Shown here piece after piece: positions 5,951 to 11,365 of a DNA stretch of 13,403 bases. How positions within the stretch are numbered: the stretch's first letter is position 1; the number at the start of each line of letters is the position of its first letter. Under the pieces are notes generated by a model. That model was not told the origin of the DNA. It worked only from the letters and a program-made list of their open reading frames with translations, and searched no databases. Source of the DNA: JAITWN01 sp964581365 (lineage in GTDB: Bacteria > Pseudomonadota > Gammaproteobacteria > SZUA-140); NCBI GenBank assembly GCA_964581365.1, contig CAZOOF010000053.1, positions 1 through 13,403 on the forward strand, written 5' to 3'. Both the position numbers and the translations under genes were made by a program.

Positions 5951-7963
5951 ATGATCAATGTCCGACTGAAACGGGCGGTAGTCGCCGCTGCGCTTTGCGG
6001 AGCCGGCATGGGCGGAGCGATGGCGCAGGATGGCGTCGACCTCGGCAAGATCACCGTCAAGGGCGAAGGCATGCGGGAGGCCGACCGCTCATTCAGCATC
6101 ACCACGGTCGGCTCCGATACCATCCGGTCGCGGTCCTGGGACCAGTCACTCCGCATCATCGAGGAAGTACCGGGACTCGACCTCGGCGCCTATCAGCAGG
6201 GAGGCATCGCCGACGAGTTCGATATCCGCGGCTTCACCACCGGCGGACATGGCAGCGACGCGGCCATAACGCTCGACGGCATCATGCTGAACGAAGGCGA
6301 ATCACACGCGGATGGCTATGCCGACACCAACAGTATCATTCCGCTCGAAATCGAATCACTGACGGTGATGAAAGGCCCCGTGTCCCCGCTGTATGGCAAC
6401 TATGCCCGCGGTGGCGTGCTCGCCTACACCACCAGAAAAGGGGGCAACTATACCGACGCCTACCTCGCTGGCGGCATGTTCAAAACCTTCGACGGCCAGG
6501 CGGCCATCGGCCGGGAAATCGGACAGCTGAAGCTCAACCTGGCATTCCAGGCTGCGGACAGCGAAGGCTGGCGTGACAACTCGCGCTACACCAAATCGAT
6601 TGCCTCCGCCCGCGTCGGATACGATCTGAGCGATCGCTCCGAAATCGTCCTGTCAATGCGCGGTTACGGTGGCCAGTGGGATGCCTCCGGCTACATCCCG
6701 GAGGAGCAGTTCCGGGACGAGGACCGGCGCCGGCAACAGGCGACCAATGGCGAGAACGATGGCGGTCAGAAGCAGTACTACACTCAGCGCCTCGACTGGT
6801 TCCACGATATCAGCGACGATCTGCGCCTGCTGATGTTCCTGTATCACACCAGCAATGACTTCACCCGATACGCCAAATTCGGCACCGCCCCCGGCGGTCA
6901 GACCGAACGGGAATACAGCCGCAACGCCATCGCCGCGGGTGGCAGCCTGAACGGTCAGCGTGACGTCATGGGCATCCCGTCCACCTGGGTCGCCGGATTC
7001 GAGTACTACACCGAGGAAACCGACTGGCTGCGCTGGAACACCAGCAACCGCGTCCGCATCAATCAGACCGAGGACCGGGTCTTCAAAAGCCAGACCGCAT
7101 CCATCTACGGACAGATTGACCTCGACGTGCATCCGCTGTTCCGGCCGACGCTGGGCTTCCGCTACGACAAATTCGACGGTTCATACGACAACCGCGATCC
7201 GGGCGGCACCCCGTTCAGCCAGGACATGAACAGTTATGATCACATCAGTCCGAAGCTCGGCGCCCGCTCTGCCATCCACGACAACTGGGAGCTGCGCGGC
7301 AGCATCGCCAACGGCTTCGGCCTGCCGGACGGACCACAGAAGTTCGACCCGAACCTCGACGTGGATACCATCAACTACTGGCAGTATGAGGTGGGCATCA
7401 ACGGAACGCCGAGTCCGCAGTGGTATGTCGACGCGGCCTACTACATTCTCGACAGCTCCGACGAGATCCAGGAGGTTCCGCCGGGATCGAGCGTCTTCCG
7501 CAACGCTGGCAAGACCCGCCGCAGCGGTCTCGAGGGCGAGATCAGGTACTTCCCGGAGCAGATCGCGAACTTCTCCATCTCGGCCGTGTTCGCCTTCCAG
7601 GATAGCGAGGTGAGGAGCAACGCCGACCCGTCCCTCGAAGGAAAGCGGATCACCGGATCACCGAAGCACATCACCACCGTCAGCCTCAACTATGCCCCCC
7701 CCACCGGCTGGGGCGGAACGCTGAGCTGGCGATCCATCGGCGCTTCCTGGCTCGATGAGACCAATACCGTGGAATACGAAGGTTATGACGTCGTGAACGC
7801 CTCGATCTTCTACAACTTTGCGCTGGACGAAGGTCGCCGCGCGCGGTGGTTCCTCGACATCAATAATCTGACTGATGAAACCTACTCCGAGGCCGCATTC
7901 ACGGATATGTTCTCCCCGCGGCCGCCGATCAACTTCCTGACCGGTGTATCGATGTCGCTCTAG
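5951..7963 (+). CDS. TonB-dependent outer-membrane receptor, paralogue 1
   Basis: This 670-residue protein is an active importer in the outer membrane, energised by TonB-ExbB-ExbD. A signal peptide ends near AMA-QDG (about residue 25). The TonB-box region is KITVKGEG (33-40). The plug (about 45-165) carries IRGFTTGGHGSD, LDGIMLNEGESHADGYAD and KGPVSPLYGNYARGGV, followed by a beta-barrel of alternating aromatic strands ending RPPINFLTGVSMSL. The last residue is Leu, not the usual aromatic. Histidines H100 and H119 in the plug loops are kept in all three paralogues. The ATG at 5951 is chosen because GGGAGG (5938-5943) precedes it and a signal peptide starts there; an in-frame GTG at 5894 lies inside the operator and is rejected. 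The gene for a DUF4198 periplasmic protein follows after 50 bp, probably in one operon, which points to metal or metal-chelate uptake. The ligand is not known. Confidence 0.93.
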   Translation: MINVRLKRAVVAAALCGAGMGGAMAQDGVDLGKITVKGEGMREADRSFSITTVGSDTIRSRSWDQSLRIIEEVPGLDLGAYQQGGIADEFDIRGFTTGGHGSDAAITLDGIMLNEGESHADGYADTNSIIPLEIESLTVMKGPVSPLYGNYARGGVLAYTTRKGGNYTDAYLAGGMFKTFDGQAAIGREIGQLKLNLAFQAADSEGWRDNSRYTKSIASARVGYDLSDRSEIVLSMRGYGGQWDASGYIPEEQFRDEDRRRQQATNGENDGGQKQYYTQRLDWFHDISDDLRLLMFLYHTSNDFTRYAKFGTAPGGQTEREYSRNAIAAGGSLNGQRDVMGIPSTWVAGFEYYTEETDWLRWNTSNRVRINQTEDRVFKSQTASIYGQIDLDVHPLFRPTLGFRYDKFDGSYDNRDPGGTPFSQDMNSYDHISPKLGARSAIHDNWELRGSIANGFGLPDGPQKFDPNLDVDTINYWQYEVGINGTPSPQWYVDAAYYILDSSDEIQEVPPGSSVFRNAGKTRRSGLEGEIRYFPEQIANFSISAVFAFQDSEVRSNADPSLEGKRITGSPKHITTVSLNYAPPTGWGGTLSWRSIGASWLDETNTVEYEGYDVVNASIFYNFALDEGRRARWFLDINNLTDETYSEAAFTDMFSPRPPINFLTGVSMSL

Positions 7964-8013
7964 CCGGACCACCGGAAGCGACCGAGACACGCCAGACCAG
8001 AGGATCAGCAATC

Positions 8014-8715
8014 ATGAAACCCAGAATCATGAGAAGCCTTGGCATCGTCCTTTCAACGATGTTCGCGGCATCGGCGATAGCGCATGATGTGTGGTTCGAA
8101 CCGCACGGCGACACCCATCGCCTCGTTTACGGGCACCCCGGAGAACCCGAACCCTACGATCCGGCGAAGACACGCTCGGTCACCGGGATCGGGAGCGACG
8201 GGAAACGGTTCGAAATCCGCACCCACGTCAGCGACCAGCATCTCATCGCCGACATCCCGGCGAACGTCTCGCTGGTTGCCACCGACTTCGACAATGGATT
8301 CTGGACCGAAACCCAGGACGAGAAACATGTCAATGTTTCCAAGAGGGAGGTGCCGAACTATCGCAGCGCCATGCATTCGAAGAAGTTCAACAAGGCGCTG
8401 TTCACCTGGAGCGCGGCCGCGGCAAAACCCCTCGGCGCAGACTTCGAGGTCGTCCCGCTCCAGAATCCGTTCTCGCTTCAGCCCGGCGATCTGCTGACCG
8501 TGCAGTTGCTGTACCAGTCGAAGCCGCTGTCCGGAGCCGAGATCGAGATCCTCGGCAGCATGGACGTGTATGAAACGGACAAGGACGGCAAAGCGGCCCT
8601 GCCCATATCGGAGGATAGCTTCCAGTACATCCTCGCCAGACATAAGGAACCACTGGTCGACCATCCGGATGCGGATGGTCTGGCGCTGGAAACTAATCTG
8701 ACTTTCTTCCGCTGA
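8014..8715 (+). CDS. Periplasmic DUF4198 protein, probable metal-binding partner of metal uptake
   Basis: This 233-residue secreted protein has a signal peptide ending AIA (residue 23), so the mature protein would begin with H24 in HDVWFEPHGDTHRLVYGHPG. More histidines follow at 31, 35 and 41. A C-terminal Ig-like part (about 155-233) holds LLYQSKPLSGAEIEI and ETDKDGKAALPI. The DVWFEP start and the PL.GA...TD.DGKA pattern are those of DUF4198, a family found next to nickel and cobalt uptake genes and often annotated as a periplasmic component of such transport. It lies 50 bp after receptor 1 with AGAGGA (7999-8004) before the ATG, and is probably co-transcribed. Inference: it binds metal delivered by the receptor, with the free N-terminal histidine as a candidate ligand. 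Family call good; substrate not known. Confidence 0.85.
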   Translation: MKPRIMRSLGIVLSTMFAASAIAHDVWFEPHGDTHRLVYGHPGEPEPYDPAKTRSVTGIGSDGKRFEIRTHVSDQHLIADIPANVSLVATDFDNGFWTETQDEKHVNVSKREVPNYRSAMHSKKFNKALFTWSAAAAKPLGADFEVVPLQNPFSLQPGDLLTVQLLYQSKPLSGAEIEILGSMDVYETDKDGKAALPISEDSFQYILARHKEPLVDHPDADGLALETNLTFFR

Positions 8716-8724
8716 CCTGCAGCC

Positions 8725-8774
8725 GGCGCCGAGGCGCTCCTGGGACTGATATCCCAGGGGTCACCTTCGGCGCC
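8725..8774 (+). terminator. Two-part GC-rich stem-loop after the DUF4198 gene
   Basis: The outer arms GGCGCCGA (8725-8732) and TCGGCGCC (8767-8774) pair perfectly. Inside them CCTGGG (8739-8744) and CCCAGG (8753-8758) close an 8-nt loop, with further pairs at the base. It starts nine bases after the stop codon. No T-run follows, so it may be a transcript-stabilising 3' end or a Rho-related stop rather than a classic terminator. Confidence 0.5.
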
Positions 8775-8922
8775 CCTGCCATCTCGACAGACAACCTCGA
8801 CCGGGACCTCCGCCCCTCAACTCTTCGGAACTTGTGCACCTTGCACGCTCCTCAGCGCTGCTGACGCCGGCCGCATCCGACTAAACCCGCTCTCCCGCCT
8901 GCCGATATCCCACCTTTAAAGT

Positions 8923-8951
8923 TTGACTTCCTACGTAGTAAGTGTTACGTA
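8923..8951 (+). promoter_or_regulatory. Possible promoter and operator of receptor gene 2
   Basis: TTGACT (8923-8928), 17 bp, then TACGTA (8946-8951). The self-complementary hexamer TACGTA occurs twice (8932-8937 and 8946-8951) with eight bases between, the first inside CTACGTAG, so a dimeric regulator could bind across the spacer and the -10 box. The stretch TTGACTTCCTAC repeats the layout seen before receptor 1 (TTGTCTTCCTAC). The leader to the ATG at 9014 is AT-rich compared with its surroundings. Confidence 0.42.
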
Positions 8952-9013
8952 TTATTCTCTTTTGTGAACCAACAGCTGTGTAATTTACCAACGATAATGC
9001 CCGGGAGGGGATC

Positions 9014-11152
9014 ATGACGAATATCCGGCTGAAGCGAGCGGTGCTCGCCACGGCTCTTTGTGGAGTAAGTATGGGCGTCATCGCCGAGGATGGCGTCGAC
9101 CTCGGCAAGATCACTGTCAAGGGCGAAGGCATGCGCGAAGCCGACCGCTCCTTTACCGTCAATACGATCGACCAGGACCGCATCGGCGCCCAGCGCTGGG
9201 AGAACACCCTCAGCATTCTCGAGCAGGTTCCAGGCTTCGACGCGCATGCCTACCAGCATGGCGGTGTCGCCGATTCCTTCTCCATCCGCGGCTTCCCAAA
9301 TGGCGGACACGGCAGCGACGCCGGCATGGTCCTCGACGGCATCAGCCTGAACGAAGGCGAATCGCATGCCGACGGCTACGGCGACACCAGCGTCATCATG
9401 CCGATCGAGATCGACACCGCACAGGTCTACAAAGGCCCCGTCTCCCCTCTGTACGGCAATTTCGCCCGCAGCGGCGTGCTCGCCTTCACCACGCGCAAGG
9501 GCGGCGAATACACCGACCTGCATCTAGGCACCGGTTCCTACGAGACATACGATGCGCAGGCCGCCTTCGGCATGCGGGTCGGTCAGATTCAACTCAATGG
9601 CGCCATGCAGGGCTATACCACTCAGGGCTGGCGCGATCACAGCGAATACAACAAGGTGAACGCATCTCTGCGTGCCGGTTACGAGATCTCCGACACCACC
9701 GATGTCGCCCTGTCGGTGCGCGGGCATGGCAGCCGATGGAATGCGCCGAACTACATTACGCATGAGCAATTCGTCGACGATGACCGGCGCCGCCAGCAAA
9801 ACCCCTATACCGCACTGCAGGAAGATGAAGGATCAAAGGAATGGGATGCCCAGCGTCTCGACCTGAACCACAGCTTCAGCGACGACCTGCGTCTGCTCGC
9901 CTTCGCATGGCGCACGACCGGCACCTTCACGCGGTATCAATCGGGTCTTAATGCCGAGAATGCTGCCAACGCGCCGGATCCGGCCACGATGACTGCCGCA
10001 GAACGCCTGGCCTTCATGGATCCGTTCGCCTTCGACCCGAGCAACCCTAGCGCCAACATTCGGGGAGTGGCGGCTCAGCGGGTACAGATCCACGACCGCG
10101 ACGCCATGGCTTTCGGCACCAGCCTCAACGGCAGCAAGCCGGTCTTCGGCATGGCCAGCAACTGGGTCATCGGTGCGGAATACTATGACGAAGACGTGGA
10201 ACGGGAGCGCTGGAACACGGTCAACCGGGAACGTTACGAGGACACTCCGTTCTGGGACGACGACTTCAACATCAAGACCCTTTCCATCTATGGCCAGATG
10301 GATCTGAACGTCCACCCGCTGTTCCGTCCGACCCTCGGCTTCCGCTATGACGACTTCTCTGGAGACCGTCTCAACCGGATCACCAACGAGAAGACGGACA
10401 TGAACTCCTACGATCACTTCGCGCCGAAGCTCGGCGTGCGCTCGGCGATCAGCGACAACTGGGAGCTGCGGGCGAGCGTCGTCAACGGTTTCGGCCTGCC
10501 GACGAATCCGGACATCAAATACAATCCGGACATCAACGTCGATCCCGAGGAGTTCTGGCAGTATGAAATCGGTATCAACGGCGCGCCGACGCCGCAGTGG
10601 TACCTCGACCTCGCGGTCTTCATGGTCAAGGCTACTGACCAGGTCATGGAAGTCCAGGACGATGTGTTCCAGAACTTCGGCGAAACGACCCGCACTGGTA
10701 TCGAAGGTGAGATCCGCTACTTCCCGGCGTCCATCAACAACCTCGAGATCTACACCAGCTTCGGCATCTTCGACAGCGAAGTGGATAAGCACGTAAATAC
10801 CGCGCTCGAAGGCAAGACAATCCCGCGCATGGCCAAGCACACTGCCACCGCGGGCCTCCGCTATGCCCCGCCGGTCGGCTGGGGCGGCACGCTGAGCCTG
10901 CGCTCGGTCGGTTCCTGGTACACGGATGACATGAATACCGTCGAGTACGATGGCTATGAAGTCCTCAACGGCTCGGTGTATTACGTCTTCCAGACCGACA
11001 ACGGACGCAGCGGCCGGATCTACCTCGATGTAAACAACATCCTCGACGAGGAGTACTCCCAGTACGTCGCCGGCAACTTCAACGGCAACCCAGCGACCTA
11101 CTCGCCACGACCGCCGACCAACGTGATGCTCGGCTTCATGATGTCGATGTAA
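9014..11152 (+). CDS. TonB-dependent outer-membrane receptor, paralogue 2
   Basis: This 712-residue outer-membrane importer has a signal peptide ending near VIA-ED (residue 24), TonB-box region KITVKGEG (32-39), and plug motifs IRGFPNGGHGSD, LDGISLNEGESHADGYGD and KGPVSPLYGNFARSGV. Plug histidines H99 and H118 match those of its neighbours; two more (H78, H82) lie in DAHAYQHGG. It is longer than paralogue 1 mainly because of an enlarged predicted surface loop (about 9931-10110) rich in Ala, Asn and Pro. It ends NVMLGFMMSM, again without the usual terminal aromatic. The start has GGGAGG (9003-9008) five bases upstream. It appears to be transcribed alone: its own promoter region lies upstream and a strong terminator at 11176. 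The ligand is unknown; context suggests a metal complex. Confidence 0.93.
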   Translation: MTNIRLKRAVLATALCGVSMGVIAEDGVDLGKITVKGEGMREADRSFTVNTIDQDRIGAQRWENTLSILEQVPGFDAHAYQHGGVADSFSIRGFPNGGHGSDAGMVLDGISLNEGESHADGYGDTSVIMPIEIDTAQVYKGPVSPLYGNFARSGVLAFTTRKGGEYTDLHLGTGSYETYDAQAAFGMRVGQIQLNGAMQGYTTQGWRDHSEYNKVNASLRAGYEISDTTDVALSVRGHGSRWNAPNYITHEQFVDDDRRRQQNPYTALQEDEGSKEWDAQRLDLNHSFSDDLRLLAFAWRTTGTFTRYQSGLNAENAANAPDPATMTAAERLAFMDPFAFDPSNPSANIRGVAAQRVQIHDRDAMAFGTSLNGSKPVFGMASNWVIGAEYYDEDVERERWNTVNRERYEDTPFWDDDFNIKTLSIYGQMDLNVHPLFRPTLGFRYDDFSGDRLNRITNEKTDMNSYDHFAPKLGVRSAISDNWELRASVVNGFGLPTNPDIKYNPDINVDPEEFWQYEIGINGAPTPQWYLDLAVFMVKATDQVMEVQDDVFQNFGETTRTGIEGEIRYFPASINNLEIYTSFGIFDSEVDKHVNTALEGKTIPRMAKHTATAGLRYAPPVGWGGTLSLRSVGSWYTDDMNTVEYDGYEVLNGSVYYVFQTDNGRSGRIYLDVNNILDEEYSQYVAGNFNGNPATYSPRPPTNVMLGFMMSM

Positions 11153-11158
11153 CATTCC

Positions 11159-11178
11159 TTTCAGGCTGTTCCCTGAAA
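11159..11178 (+). other. Small hairpin overlapping the start of the receptor 2 terminator
   Basis: TTTCAGG (11159-11165) pairs with CCTGAAA (11172-11178) over a six-base loop. Its last three bases are also the first three of the terminator stem, so the two cannot both be fully closed. It may simply strengthen termination. Confidence 0.35.
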
Positions 11179-11216
11179 CCCTGCCCTCGCAAAGGGGGTA
11201 GGGTTTTTCTTTTTCT
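11176..11216 (+). terminator. Rho-independent terminator after receptor gene 2
   Basis: The stem AAACCCTGCCCTC pairs with the GGGGGTAGGGTTT side (two G-U pairs) over the loop GCAAA and runs into TTTTTCTTTTT. It lies 23 bp after the stop of receptor 2 and separates it from receptor 3. Confidence 0.9.
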
Positions 11217-11259
11217 GGCCTGGTCCCCTGCCGAAGCTCGCGTGGCATTTCCGCCACAG

Positions 11260-11301
11260 TTGACAACATTAATACCAGATGATAATACGTGCATCGTATT
11301 A
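11260..11301 (+). promoter_or_regulatory. Promoter with overlapping inverted repeat before receptor gene 3
   Basis: A consensus -35 TTGACA (11260-11265) is followed by GATAAT (11281-11286, 15-bp spacer) or TAATAC (11283-11288, 17-bp spacer). The inverted repeat TAATACG (11283-11289) and CGTATTA (11295-11301), five bases apart, lies over the -10 box, where a repressor would block polymerase. The CGTATTA half also occurs before receptors 1 (5914) and 2 (8948), although not as part of an equivalent palindrome. The leader from here to the ATG at 11366 is AT-rich. Confidence 0.52.
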
Positions 11302-11365
11302 CGTATGATCTCGTATCCATATCTCCTACATTCGGGGTCAGAAATAACGACAAGGGGCTACAACC

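Noticed and set aside
11276..11301. Fur box before receptor 3
   Set aside because: One GATAAT hexamer is present but without the adjoining repeats of a Fur site; the symmetric element is TAATACG/CGTATTA.
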